A stretch of DNA of 64,000 nt, taken from CAVQMB01 sp963713445. GTDB lineage: Bacteria > Pseudomonadota > Gammaproteobacteria > Competibacterales > Competibacteraceae. The notes beneath the pieces were generated by a model. It was not told the DNA's origin. It was given only the letters and a program-made list of their open reading frames with translations, and made no database searches. The DNA lies in the NCBI GenBank assembly GCA_963713445.1, contig CAVQMB010000003.1, positions 62,001 through 126,000 on the forward strand. Direction: 5' to 3'. Below, piece after piece: positions 17,918 through 27,089 of this stretch; within the stretch, counting starts at the first letter, position 1, and the number at the start of each line of letters is the position of its first letter. Position numbers and translations under genes: made by a program.

Positions 17918-19626
17918 GTTTGGCCGAGCGGAGCGCGCAATGCCACGCTCGCACAATACCGAGCAGGCCGCGTTGGGTGAGGCCGACCCGGCACAGCTTG
18001 TGATTATGCACTGCTTAACATATTCAACCCGCCCTCACCTCTCACTGTTTTTACAATCCCTTCTCAATCAGGTCTACGTTTCAAACGCGCCCAATCTGTC
18101 AACCAGGCCGGCGGAAAAGGCGTCTTAATCCCTTCTCAATCAGGTCTACGTTTCAAACCGCAGGACACCGACGCGCTTGATTAGGCGGCGCAGAAGTCTT
18201 AATCCCTTCTCAATCAGGTCTACGTTTCAAACGCCAGCGTATTGCTACTTCGGCTGCACGCCCTGGGGGTCTTAATCCCTTCTCAATCAGGTCTACGTTT
18301 CAAACGCGCACAACCGACATGCCCTGGAGCTAACATCGGTCTTAATCCCTTCTCAATCAGGTCTACGTTTCAAACAACGCGCCGAAAAGTTGCACTGCGT
18401 GACGGCTCTAGCGTCTTAATCCCTTCTCAATCAGGTCTACGTTTCAAACATATTCAGCGTCAACGTATTGCTGTTGGTCGTGCTGTCTTAATCCCTTCTC
18501 AATCAGGTCTACGTTTCAAACAGTCGGCATCGCTAAGCGGTCCAACTGTATACCGTTGTCTTAATCCCTTCTCAATCAGGTCTACGTTTCAAACGAGCCT
18601 GCAAAGAAAGCTACTGAAGTGCGGCTACTGTCTTAATCCCTTCTCAATCAGGTCTACGTTTCAAACGCGCGCTAGCGACCGCGCAGCAAAAGCGATCACC
18701 GTGTCTTAATCCCTTCTCAATCAGGTCTACGTTTCAAACTCCTTCAGCTGCGGCAGAGTATTGCGATGGACGGAATTGTCTTAATCCCTTCTCAATCAGG
18801 TCTACGTTTCAAACGATTTTCACGAACCGCTAATCGCGCCGCGCTGGTCGTCTTAATCCCTTCTCAATCAGGTCTACGTTTCAAACCAATGACCTGCATT
18901 ACTAGGCATCTACGTCGCACCTACGGTCTTAATCCCTTCTCAATCAGGTCTACGTTTCAAACGGACGCCGCTGGGTACAAAGCTGGACATGACCGTGCGT
19001 CTTAATCCCTTCTCAATCAGGTCTACGTTTCAAACGATCGCTAGACTGCCACGCTGCTACGTATCGAGGCGTCTTAATCCCTTCTCAATCAGGTCTACGT
19101 TTCAAACTGATGACAATGCCGTTAACTCTGCCGGTCTACTGTGTCTTAATCCCTTCTCAATCAGGTCTACGTTTCAAACCCCGAATGGCTGCTCAACATC
19201 CGCATCGACGATCGTCTTAATCCCTTCTCAATCAGGTCTACGTTTCAAACCCCTTGATTGGCGAAGGTTGCGAAGAGGGAGCACATGTCTTAATCCCTTC
19301 TCAATCAGGTCTACGTTTCAAACTTTGCACGTTTTGCAACAAAGTCAAGACGTACAAGTCTTAATCCCTTCTCAATCAGGTCTACGTTTCAAACTCGCCA
19401 GCCGCCCCGCCATCAATGGCGCCGCGGTAGGTCTTAATCCCTTCTCAATCAGGTCTACGTTTCAAACGCAGGCGTCACGACGCCGGTCAACACGCTGGAG
19501 CGTCTTAATCCCTTCTCAATCAGGTCTACGTTTCAAACCGCCCTTCGGGAGTAAAGACCGATGACAATGATTAAGGTCTTAATCCCTTCTCAATCAGGTC
19601 TACGTTTCAAACGTGTACATCAATTT

Positions 19627-20698
19627 ACCTGATTAGCCCTCATCCTCAGCCCTAAAAGTTGCTTGCCAAGCGCAATCGCCGCTCCGGGCAAGGCGCACAC
19701 AGCATTATCGCCCGTGCCAGTCGCGGCAGCATCGCGGCCAAGCGAAATCGGCGGTTGAATCGATAAGCCGCCTCGGCCAGATAGCGCCGCGCGTACTTGG
19801 CCTGTTTGAAGGCGTGGTAACGTCCGCTGATCGCGCGCTTGAGGTTACCCAGTACGATATTGACCCAGCGCGCACCGCTCACCTCGGTCGCCGCGCGCCC
19901 GCCGCCGGTTTTGAGCACCGTATGGGCATGACCCGCCTCGACGACGCGGCCAAAGCAGGCCAGTCCGTCGGAGTAGACCTCCGCCGGAGCCGCCAGACGC
20001 CGTTGTACCCAATCGTTGAGCGAGGCGTTGTCGAACGCGCGAACCGGCTCGATCACCGCGAAGCGGGGGTGTTGCAGGTCAGCGTCGGTCTCCACCGCCA
20101 CCACGAACGGTTGCTTGTTCTCCGAGCCCCGGCCGCGCTTGCCGCCGTTGCGCTCGCCACCGAGGTAGGCGTCATCGATCTGTATAAAGCCTTCGAGACG
20201 ACGTGTGCGTTCCCGTTCCTGCATCGCCTGCATCACCTTGTGCTTGATCCGCCAGGCGGCCTTGTAGTTAATCCCGAGGTGGCGCATCAACTCCAGCGCC
20301 GAGAGGTTGGTCTTGGTCGTGGTCAACAGATACAGCGCCAGATACCAGGTCGTCAACGGCAGCTTGGTGCCGGCCATCAAGGTGCCACTGATCAGCGTGC
20401 TCTGGTGTCGGCACGAGCGGCATTGGTAATACACCCGCCCGCCACGCCGAAACCGCGAGCGCGGCCGCTGGCCACACCTCGGGCAACGAAAGCCGTGCGG
20501 CCAGCGCGTCTTGTACAGGGCGCGGTAACATTTGGCTTCGGTGCCATAGCGTTCAATGAAACCCGCCATCGACAGGCCGGGTTGAAACTGGACGGGGTTG
20601 ATAGCCATGCTCGCGATCCTCGGTGAACGTGGCCTCATTGTCCCATCGTGCTGTCTCAAAACATGAGACTGGCCGCTGAGCTTCGGGGCTAATCAGGT
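19627..20698 (-). mobile_element. IS1595-family insertion sequence inside a CRISPR spacer
   Basis: 1072 bp bounded by imperfect terminal inverted repeats that start ACCTGATTAGCCC on both ends (about 19 of 23 matching) and flanked by the direct repeat CAATTT (19621-19626 and 20699-20704). Removing the element and one CAATTT restores a 35-nt spacer, the normal length for this array. The single gene is the transposase. The 6-bp target duplication is shorter than the 8 bp usually reported for IS1595. Confidence 0.92.
19652..20608 (-). CDS. IS1595-family transposase
   Basis: 318 residues from MAINPVQFQPG. An N-terminal zinc ribbon (FRCPRCGQRP ... YYQCRSCRHQ) precedes the DDE-type catalytic domain (FIQIDDAYLGGER, VYSDGLACF, NIVLGNLKRAISGRYHAF) of the ISXO2-like/IS1595 superfamily. 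The reading frame is intact, so the element may be recent and active. The longer frame to 20659 extends into the terminal region without a better start. Confidence 0.93.
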   Translation of the reverse strand: MAINPVQFQPGLSMAGFIERYGTEAKCYRALYKTRWPHGFRCPRCGQRPRSRFRRGGRVYYQCRSCRHQSTLISGTLMAGTKLPLTTWYLALYLLTTTKTNLSALELMRHLGINYKAAWRIKHKVMQAMQERERTRRLEGFIQIDDAYLGGERNGGKRGRGSENKQPFVVAVETDADLQHPRFAVIEPVRAFDNASLNDWVQRRLAAPAEVYSDGLACFGRVVEAGHAHTVLKTGGGRAATEVSGARWVNIVLGNLKRAISGRYHAFKQAKYARRYLAEAAYRFNRRFRLAAMLPRLARAIMLCAPCPERRLRLASNF

Positions 20699-22346
20699 CA
20701 ATTTAACTCTCTATGAGCTGGACGAGTCTTAATCCCTTCTCAATCAGGTCTAACGTTTCAAACCCCAGCTTGGAAAGCAATAGAGAATGTTTATACGCGT
20801 CTTAATCCCTTCTCAATCAGGTCTACGTTTCAAACGCTTTTAACGCGCGCGCGTCACGCGCAAGCGATGAGGTCTTAATCCCTTCTCAATCAGGTCTACG
20901 TTTCAAACGAACACAACGCGGTAACAAGTAGGCTCGCGACCTACGTCTTAATCCCTTCTCAATCAGGTCTACGTTTCAAACGCAGTGCAGCATACAACAA
21001 TTGTTGTTGTTGTAACGTCTTAATCCCTTCTCAATCAGGTCTACGTTTCAAACGCGACGGAGCGGTTGAAGCTCTCACAGAGCATGTCGTCTTAATCCCT
21101 TCTCAATCAGGTCTACGTTTCAAACGGAAATCCTGCATCTGCAGTTTGCCGAGGCTCAGGGTCTTAATCCCTTCTCAATCAGGTCTACGTTTCAAACCTC
21201 GGCCATCACGTCGATCAGCAGTTTGCGCAGCAGTCTTAATCCCTTCTCAATCAGGTCTACGTTTCAAACCTCCGCGTCGAAAATGTCGTAAATGGCAAAT
21301 GCCTGTCTTAATCCCTTCTCAATCAGGTCTACGTTTCAAACGTTTACCGCCGAGGAAACTGCCGCGGCCGAAGCGCGTCTTAATCCCTTCTCAATCAGGT
21401 CTACGTTTCAAACTCCTGACTCCGCAACGTTTATTTTATTATGGCTTTGTCTTAATCCCTTCTCAATCAGGTTACGTTTCAAACTTCTGACCGTGCTCAA
21501 CTCCCTGAGCCAACAGCAGTCTTAATCCCTTCTCAATCAGGTCTACGTTTCAAACTTCAGCGATATGACGATAGACGGAACCCCCGTGGTCTTAATCCCT
21601 TCTCAATCAGGTCTACGTTTCAAACAAAGCTTAATGCGCGCGGTCAACGCCAGCGCGGACGTCTTAATCCCTTCTCAATCAGGTCTACGTTTCAAACCGC
21701 TATGCGAGCGCTGGGTATGCGCTCGATCCGATGTCTTAATCCCTTCTCAATCAGGTCTACGTTTCAAACTGCAAAACTACGTGCCAGTTTATTGTTATTT
21801 TGGGTCTTAATCCCTTCTCAATCAGGTCTACGTTTCAAACTAGCGCTCCCAATGGAGGTGCGCCTGACACGGCTCGTCTTAATCCCTTCTCAATCAGGTC
21901 TACGTTTCAAACACTGGCGCTCCACAGACTATGCTGATCAGGTCGAGGTCTTAATCCCTTCTCAATCAGGTCTACGTTTCAAACGCTGATCAGGTCGAGC
22001 AATATGCGGCCGAGTTTCTTGTCTTAATCCCTTCTCAATCAGGTCTACGTTTCAAACGCTGTATGTTGAGCGCGCCGGTGGTGCCGGCCTTGGTCTTAAT
22101 CCCTTCTCAATCAGGTCTACGTTTCAAACTGAGGCCGCGTTGCGCAATGCCGGGATTGAGCCGGGTCTTAATCCCTTCTCAATCAGGTCTACGTTTCAAA
22201 CATGCGCAGTGGGATTGGTTGGGTCTTAATCCCTTCGTCTTAATCCCTTCTCAATCAGGTCTACGTTTCAAACGATACGCAGAAGTTGAAGATAACGCTC
22301 GGGAGATCGGTCTTAATCCCTTCTCAATCAGGTCTACGTTTCAAAC

Positions 22347-22428
22347 CGCTCGACGCCATAAGCCCTTTACAATCAACCACATGCAGAGGGGGTTGGCAGA
22401 AATTCCGGTACCGTGAAAGTTATTGCAC
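22347..22428 (-). promoter_or_regulatory. Leader of CRISPR array 1
   Basis: 82 bp directly after the last intact repeat, nearly identical to 30753-30834 beside array 2 (starting CGCTCGACGCC and ending GTTATTGCAC in both). Conservation stops sharply outside this block. In the minus direction it contains TTGATTGTAAAGGG close to the array, a possible promoter -10 or integration signal. It sits 13 nt beyond the stop of the second cas2. Confidence 0.88.
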
Positions 22429-22441
22429 GGGAAACACATAA

Positions 22442-22774
22442 CTAAAGCGCCTCGCTTGCCGGCAACAGCGGTCGGCTTAACTGTAGCAGATTGAAGCCAT
22501 CGTGCAGAAGCATGATGTCCTCGGGAAACATCTGGCGTCCGAGCAAAGCCACCTGGCCGTTGCGCGGTAACGGGTAGATACGAACGTCGTCGGTCCAGGG
22601 GTCGATGAGATCTGCCAGATCGGCACTCACCCGCGCCAGCGTCACACGGTTGAACTCGGCGGCAAACACTGAATATTGAACTCTGACCGCGCAGCGGGTC
22701 AGGTACCGGGCAATCCGGGCCAGGCGGCGCGGATCCGTAATATCGTAAGCGATCAGGTACAGGGCAGCTTTCAT
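22442..22774 (-). CDS. cas2: Cas2 (second copy, array-proximal)
   Basis: 110 residues with the Cas2 ferredoxin-like pattern: the metal-binding aspartate in LYLIAYDITDPRRLARIARYL and VQYSVFAAEF. It carries a longer C-terminal tail than the other Cas2 (24511-24795), and the two are divergent in sequence. Its start overlaps the stop of the degenerate cas1-like gene by ATGA, so the pair is translationally coupled. Cas2 bridges two Cas1 dimers during spacer integration. This is the last gene before leader 1. Confidence 0.9.
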   Translation of the reverse strand: MKAALYLIAYDITDPRRLARIARYLTRCAVRVQYSVFAAEFNRVTLARVSADLADLIDPWTDDVRIYPLPRNGQVALLGRQMFPEDIMLLHDGFNLLQLSRPLLPASEAL

Positions 22775-23538
22775 TCGTTACCCTCGAGTACAAACCGATA
22801 AAGCCGATTCAGTATCACCCGGCCGATGGTCCGCAAGCGTCTGGCCCGCCCCTCGAACAGTTCGGTCAACGCCCGCCCGGTCAACGGTTGCCCGGGCGGT
22901 CTGCGCTCCAGCCATTGCAGTAATGGCCATTGCAGGTCCACCGCCAGCCAGCGTGCCAGATCTTCCAGCAGATCGAGCCGCTCGACCAACGACCGCGCCC
23001 GGGCAGCGTCCAGCCCCGTGTCCGCCAGCAGTTCGGCGGCGAGTGCCCGGGCCATGCCCTGCAACCGGCCCGCCACCAGGCCACGCTGGCGGTCACTGAC
23101 CACACCTCGCTGCTTGGCCTGCAGTTCGAACAACAGATAACTCAGCGAGTAGCTGTCCGCCGTCAACCCAAGCCGCCAGCAGAGCCGGCGCCGGGCGTGG
23201 CTGTCGATCGAGCGACGCCAGTTATCGTAGCAGTCCTGCCAGTCCGGCCGGTCGAGAAAGTCGACCAGCCGCTGCAATAAGCCCTCGCGGCGGGTGGTTT
23301 CGCCAAACAGGTAGGCCCGCAGAGCGCCCGCCTCATCCAGGAAGGTGACCGTAATGCCGCGCGCGGCGCAGGCCAGCAGCGTCGCCGTGGTCAGCTCGAC
23401 CGGCCCCGAGGCGATGATGCGCGAGATATGACGCAGCGGTACCAACGTGGTCGCACGTCCCGGGCGGCGGGCGATCAACGCCGGGCCGTCCAGCATCACC
23501 CGCAGGCCGCCACGCCCATCGAGATAGCACGGCCTCAT
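22771..23538 (-). CDS. Degenerate Cas1-like protein lacking the catalytic triad
   Basis: 255 residues. The N-terminal ~75 match the Cas1 beta domain (TLVPLRHISRIIASGPVELT, ARGITVTFLDEAGALRAYLFG). The helical C-terminal domain does not show the catalytic glutamate block (EGxxAxxY), the histidine or the acidic residue present in the neighbouring Cas1. It is ~70 residues shorter than that Cas1, open from end to end and coupled by ATGA overlaps to both neighbours, so it looks maintained rather than decaying. Inferred role: a non-catalytic Cas1 subunit in a mixed integrase. Homology in the C-terminal half is uncertain. Confidence 0.7.
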   Translation of the reverse strand: MRPCYLDGRGGLRVMLDGPALIARRPGRATTLVPLRHISRIIASGPVELTTATLLACAARGITVTFLDEAGALRAYLFGETTRREGLLQRLVDFLDRPDWQDCYDNWRRSIDSHARRRLCWRLGLTADSYSLSYLLFELQAKQRGVVSDRQRGLVAGRLQGMARALAAELLADTGLDAARARSLVERLDLLEDLARWLAVDLQWPLLQWLERRPPGQPLTGRALTELFEGRARRLRTIGRVILNRLYRFVLEGNE

Positions 23539-24506
23539 GGCACCGCATCCTCATCCGCCGGCAGGACCGGCGCCTGTGCGAGCAACGCCCGTGCCAGTTG
23601 ATACGCCCGCTGGCGCAGATAGCGCCGCCAGCGCCTGGCCGCCACCTCATGGCTGGCAAAGAACGGCTGCCGGGCCGCCTTGCCCAGGCGGCAGGCGCCG
23701 CGCTCCAGGTGAAACTGTCCGGCCCGCAGACGGCGCTCGCGGAACAGCCACCAGACCCAGGCATCGACCCTCGGGCGCAGCGGTTCGATCAGATCGGAGG
23801 CCAATGATTCCCGACCGTAAGCCGGCTCGTGGTAGAACCCCAGCAGCGGATCGAGCCCGGCGATGTAGCAGGCCCGCACGGCCTCGTGGTGCGTAAGTGT
23901 GTAGGCCAGTGACAGACACGCGTTGACCGGATCGCGCGGCGGCCGGCGATTGCGCCCAACGAAGCCCAGCGCAGGCGCAAACAGCGCCGTGTAGCCGCGG
24001 AAATAGGCTGCTGCCGCCGAGCCCTCCAGCCCCAGCAACGACGCCCGGCTGCCGGCATCGACGAGATCGAGCGTGATGTCTTCCAGGGTTTCCAGCGCTG
24101 CGGTCAGCGCCGGTCTGCGATCCGGCCGGCGATTCAGGGCGCGGGTCAGCGTGCGCCGTTGCGCAGCGGTCTTGGCCAGCATCAGGCGCCGGCTCCAGGC
24201 CACCCGGGTGATCTCATCCTGCCACAATGCGTACTGGGCCAGCCGGCGCCGGGCATCGTTGTGCCCCGGTCCCACAAGATAGCCACGCCGCCGGCTATGG
24301 CGGCTGCCGAGCAGCAGCACATCGATGCCCTGCTCACCCAGCGCTCCGAGCAGTGCGGTATCCAGCCGCGCCCGCCCCTGCACGACCAGCCGGTCCAGCA
24401 TGGCCACCGGTATGGTACGCACGCGTGCGCCGGGCTCGCGGATCATGACACGGCGGCCATCGAGACCGAGTTCGACGTCACGCCGATCAAGCAACAAGGT
24501 GGTCAT
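23535..24506 (-). CDS. cas1: Cas1 integrase
   Basis: 323 residues of canonical Cas1. Expected catalytic residues are present: Glu161 in LEGSAAAAYFRGY, His226 in FYHEPAYG and Asp238/Glu241 in SLASDLIEP. The N-terminal beta domain (RTIPVAMLDRLVVQGRARLD) handles dimerisation. It follows cas2 (24511) by 4 nt and overlaps the degenerate cas1-like gene by ATGA. It should catalyse spacer integration at the two arrays, which share the same leader. No reverse transcriptase or Cas4 is present. Confidence 0.96.
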   Translation of the reverse strand: MTTLLLDRRDVELGLDGRRVMIREPGARVRTIPVAMLDRLVVQGRARLDTALLGALGEQGIDVLLLGSRHSRRRGYLVGPGHNDARRRLAQYALWQDEITRVAWSRRLMLAKTAAQRRTLTRALNRRPDRRPALTAALETLEDITLDLVDAGSRASLLGLEGSAAAAYFRGYTALFAPALGFVGRNRRPPRDPVNACLSLAYTLTHHEAVRACYIAGLDPLLGFYHEPAYGRESLASDLIEPLRPRVDAWVWWLFRERRLRAGQFHLERGACRLGKAARQPFFASHEVAARRWRRYLRQRAYQLARALLAQAPVLPADEDAVP

Positions 24507-24510
24507 CGGT

Positions 24511-24795
24511 TCATCCTATATAGAAAAATGCCGGATCCTCCGGCGCCACAGCGATGCCGAGCGTGCCGACCGGGCGGCCGGCCGCGAGTGGCAGCAGCAG
24601 AAAGCGATCCTCCTCGGGATCGATGACCTCCCGCACCTCGATCAGCAGTTCAGCCCGCTCGCGCGGCGTGAGGTAGCACTCGAACACCGATTTCTGGCCA
24701 CCGCAGGCATAGCCCTTGAGCACCCGCAGGGCCTGAAGCAACCGCCGGGAACAACTCACGTCATAGGCGGCGAGATACAGCGGACGTTGCGACAT
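24511..24795 (-). CDS. cas2: Cas2 (first copy)
   Basis: 94 residues: PLYLAAYDVSCSRRLLQALRVL gives the Cas2 strand-1 aspartate, and GGQKSVFECYL is the family's second conserved block. It starts after a GGGAGG ribosome site. It lies directly upstream of the catalytic cas1 in the same transcription unit, 182 nt beyond the stop of cad1. The two Cas2 proteins in this locus clearly differ, so they are not a recent duplication. Confidence 0.92.
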   Translation of the reverse strand: MSQRPLYLAAYDVSCSRRLLQALRVLKGYACGGQKSVFECYLTPRERAELLIEVREVIDPEEDRFLLLPLAAGRPVGTLGIAVAPEDPAFFYIG

Positions 24796-24977
24796 GAATG
24801 GCGACCTCCCGTCAGCGGATTTGATGGGCCTCCCTGCCCGTCCCTGGCGTCATCCCTGACGACCGCCATCAGCTTGCCGCAAGTCGGGGTCGCAGACTGG
24901 TTCGACAAGCTTGCGGGAGATGTCAGGACGCGCTGAAGCCGTCCTCGGTGCTGGACCGGTAACGTGCCCCGACGCGA

Positions 24978-27089
24978 TCAGGGCCAGCCCGGCTCCGCCT
25001 CGGCGAGCAGTTGTTGGAACAGTTCGTGGTCGACCGCGCGCATCAGCCGGGTCCGTTCCGCCGCGGGCACAAAAGCACTCTTGAAGGCCTGACGCGTGAG
25101 CAGCAGCGCATCCCAGCGGGTCAGCTGCCGCCGGTCATGCACCATCCGGGCAGCTGCCAGGTATTCATCCGCCAGGGTGGTGCGGCTGATACCGGGATTG
25201 TCGGTGCACAGGGTCAGTCGCAGACCCTGCGCCAGCAACGCCGCCAGCGGATACGGCAGACAATCCCGGCTGGCCGGTTCGTCAGGGTCGGCGAAGCCCA
25301 CGACCTCGCGGTTGGAGGTCGGGCACAGTTCCAGGCACACGCCGCGGTCGCGGAAGCGCTGCAGCAGTTGCGGATGGTCGGCCAGCGTCAGGCCGTGGCC
25401 GATACGGTCGGCGTGCAGCCGATACGCCGCCTGCCAGATGTTCTCGGCCGTCTCGCCCTCGCCGGCATGGATGGTCACCGGCAAACAACGCTCGAAGGCC
25501 GGTTCGAAGGCGCGGGCCAGCGCTTCCGGATTATGGGTACCCTCAGCCCCGGCCAGATCCAGCCCGGCGACGAACTCCGGCAACGCGTCGGCCAGCGCAA
25601 CCGCCTGTTCAACCGCTACCGCCGCCTTATCGGGCTGGCGCCGGTCGATGATGACGACGAACCGGCAGAGCAATTCATCGGTGCTTAAAGACTGCTTCAA
25701 GGCATCGTGAAACCGGTGCAGGAATGCCGCGGCGTCGCCGCCCAGATATTTCTGCGGGCTGCCGCGCAACTCCAGGTAGCGCAGCCCCTGGGCGCGGGCG
25801 GTTGCCAGGACGGCCCGGGCATAAGGCTCGATCGCCGCGGGATGTTGGAGCAAGGCCGACCCGGACAGCTCACCCGGACGCTCGTAGGCGGCAAAACCCA
25901 GCGGATGCCGGCTTTTCAGTGCCACGCGCGGCAGGTGGTCGCCCCATAGGCGCTGGCGCAACAGCACCTCGTCAGTCTCTATCAACAGAACGGCGGCACA
26001 AGCATGCCGCAGCGGGGAATCCCGCAACCGCTTGGGCCAGTCGGCCGGCCATTCGCCGCTGCGAATCCAGCTACCGACTGCACGCAAGGCGCGCTGATGT
26101 TCCGCAGGCGATAGCTGCGTCCACAACGCGCGAGCCACCGCGCGCTGGGCCGGGACATCGAGCATACCGCCCAGATGACAGTGCAGCTCGGCCTTGGGCA
26201 GCCGCCGCAGCCATTCGCGCGATTCCGGACCCAGCGGGGTATCCCTGAGGGCCTGAAGAATCCGCGGTGGCAACCGGTAAAGGCTGCGCCAGTTACCGTG
26301 CGCGGCCTGCTCGTCGATGGCCCGGATGAAGTTGCCGAACAACTGAGCGCCGGCACGCTCGCGCCCATTCAGTTCACGGTCGAGCGCCTCGGTATCCAGC
26401 ACCGCAGCCGTGACCATGAGCGCTTCACGGTCTTCGGCTGCCGGCAGCGGAAACCGTGCGGCAGTCACCGGAGAACAATCGTCCAGGGTCACGTCAAGCA
26501 ATTCGCTGCGCCGGTGCTGACCCAGTAGCACCGGCCTGACGTAATCGGCCAGCGCTTCCGGCAGGGCGCTGGCGAACAGTTCCGGCGCCGGCTCACGCAG
26601 CGCTGCGGGCAACTGCCCCGGACCGACGATGTGCAGCATCGCGGCGCAGCCAAAAAGCTGGCCGGCCCGCTGCAGGTCGGCGCTCATGGTCTTGCGCCCG
26701 CCGGCCAGTGACAGCACCAGCTGGCCTTGTGGCCCGCAACACTCGGTAGCCAGCAAGGTCACCCGCAGGATCAATTCGCGCATCCGCGCCACCTGCGGGG
26801 CATCCGCCAGATCACCGCTGCCCTCGGCCTGCCAGATCCGCAGCGGGCAGGGTTCACCCAAGGTCGCCCACCAGCGCTGCACCGCATCCAGCATTGGGGC
26901 CGTGGTATCCGTGGTGCACAACCACAGTTCATCGGGTTCGGCCAGCGCATGTTCGGAGCGGATGCCCGCTATCGCCGCGCGTTGACTGTGGTGGCGGTAC
27001 AACGGCAGGGTTTGCGGGGCCAGCACGGCATAACTCTCGGCCACCACCGGCCAACTCATGCCGAGACTGCACAGCAGGATGTTACGCAC
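24978..27089 (-). CDS. cad1: CARF-adenosine deaminase fusion (Cad1/CAAD-type type III effector)
   Basis: 703 residues from a GTG start at 27089, overlapping the Nudix stop by 8 nt; the longer frame to 27311 is the Nudix gene in another frame. Residues ~1-160 are a CARF domain (NILLCSLGMSWPVVAESY; SLAGGRKTM near 126-133), the sensor for cyclic oligoadenylates. Residues ~295-703 are an adenosine-deaminase domain: HCH at 303-305 (KAELHCHLGG), HAGEGE with His541, RIGHGL with His565, and Asp630 in CTDNPG complete the zinc/catalytic set. Characterised Cad1 proteins deaminate ATP to ITP on cOA binding. This one is intact and sits in an effector operon with csx1 and csx16. Confidence 0.93.
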   Translation of the reverse strand: MRNILLCSLGMSWPVVAESYAVLAPQTLPLYRHHSQRAAIAGIRSEHALAEPDELWLCTTDTTAPMLDAVQRWWATLGEPCPLRIWQAEGSGDLADAPQVARMRELILRVTLLATECCGPQGQLVLSLAGGRKTMSADLQRAGQLFGCAAMLHIVGPGQLPAALREPAPELFASALPEALADYVRPVLLGQHRRSELLDVTLDDCSPVTAARFPLPAAEDREALMVTAAVLDTEALDRELNGRERAGAQLFGNFIRAIDEQAAHGNWRSLYRLPPRILQALRDTPLGPESREWLRRLPKAELHCHLGGMLDVPAQRAVARALWTQLSPAEHQRALRAVGSWIRSGEWPADWPKRLRDSPLRHACAAVLLIETDEVLLRQRLWGDHLPRVALKSRHPLGFAAYERPGELSGSALLQHPAAIEPYARAVLATARAQGLRYLELRGSPQKYLGGDAAAFLHRFHDALKQSLSTDELLCRFVVIIDRRQPDKAAVAVEQAVALADALPEFVAGLDLAGAEGTHNPEALARAFEPAFERCLPVTIHAGEGETAENIWQAAYRLHADRIGHGLTLADHPQLLQRFRDRGVCLELCPTSNREVVGFADPDEPASRDCLPYPLAALLAQGLRLTLCTDNPGISRTTLADEYLAAARMVHDRRQLTRWDALLLTRQAFKSAFVPAAERTRLMRAVDHELFQQLLAEAEPGWP

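Larger units (their letters stand above)
18050..22346 (-). CRISPR. CRISPR array 1 (45 repeats, interrupted by an IS)
   Basis: 45 copies of a 37-bp repeat, which on the plus strand begins GTCTTAATCC and ends CGTTTCAAAC, separated by 35-38-nt spacers. The leftmost copy (18050-18086) has a degraded edge, marking the leader-distal end. The leader is on the right (22347), so crRNA is made from the minus strand and the 8-nt 5' tag would be ATTAAGAC. 22 repeats lie left and 23 right of the IS. Variant repeats are 20726-20763 (1-nt insertion) and 21449-21484 (1-nt deletion). One spacer (22202-22236) contains 14 nt of repeat, and two neighbouring spacers (21913-21947 and 21985-22020) overlap in target. 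Confidence 0.98.

Noticed and set aside
18050..22346. Many short ORFs repeating the peptide LIPSQSGLRFK or LNPFSIRSTFQT
   Set aside because: They are translations of the CRISPR repeat, not genes.
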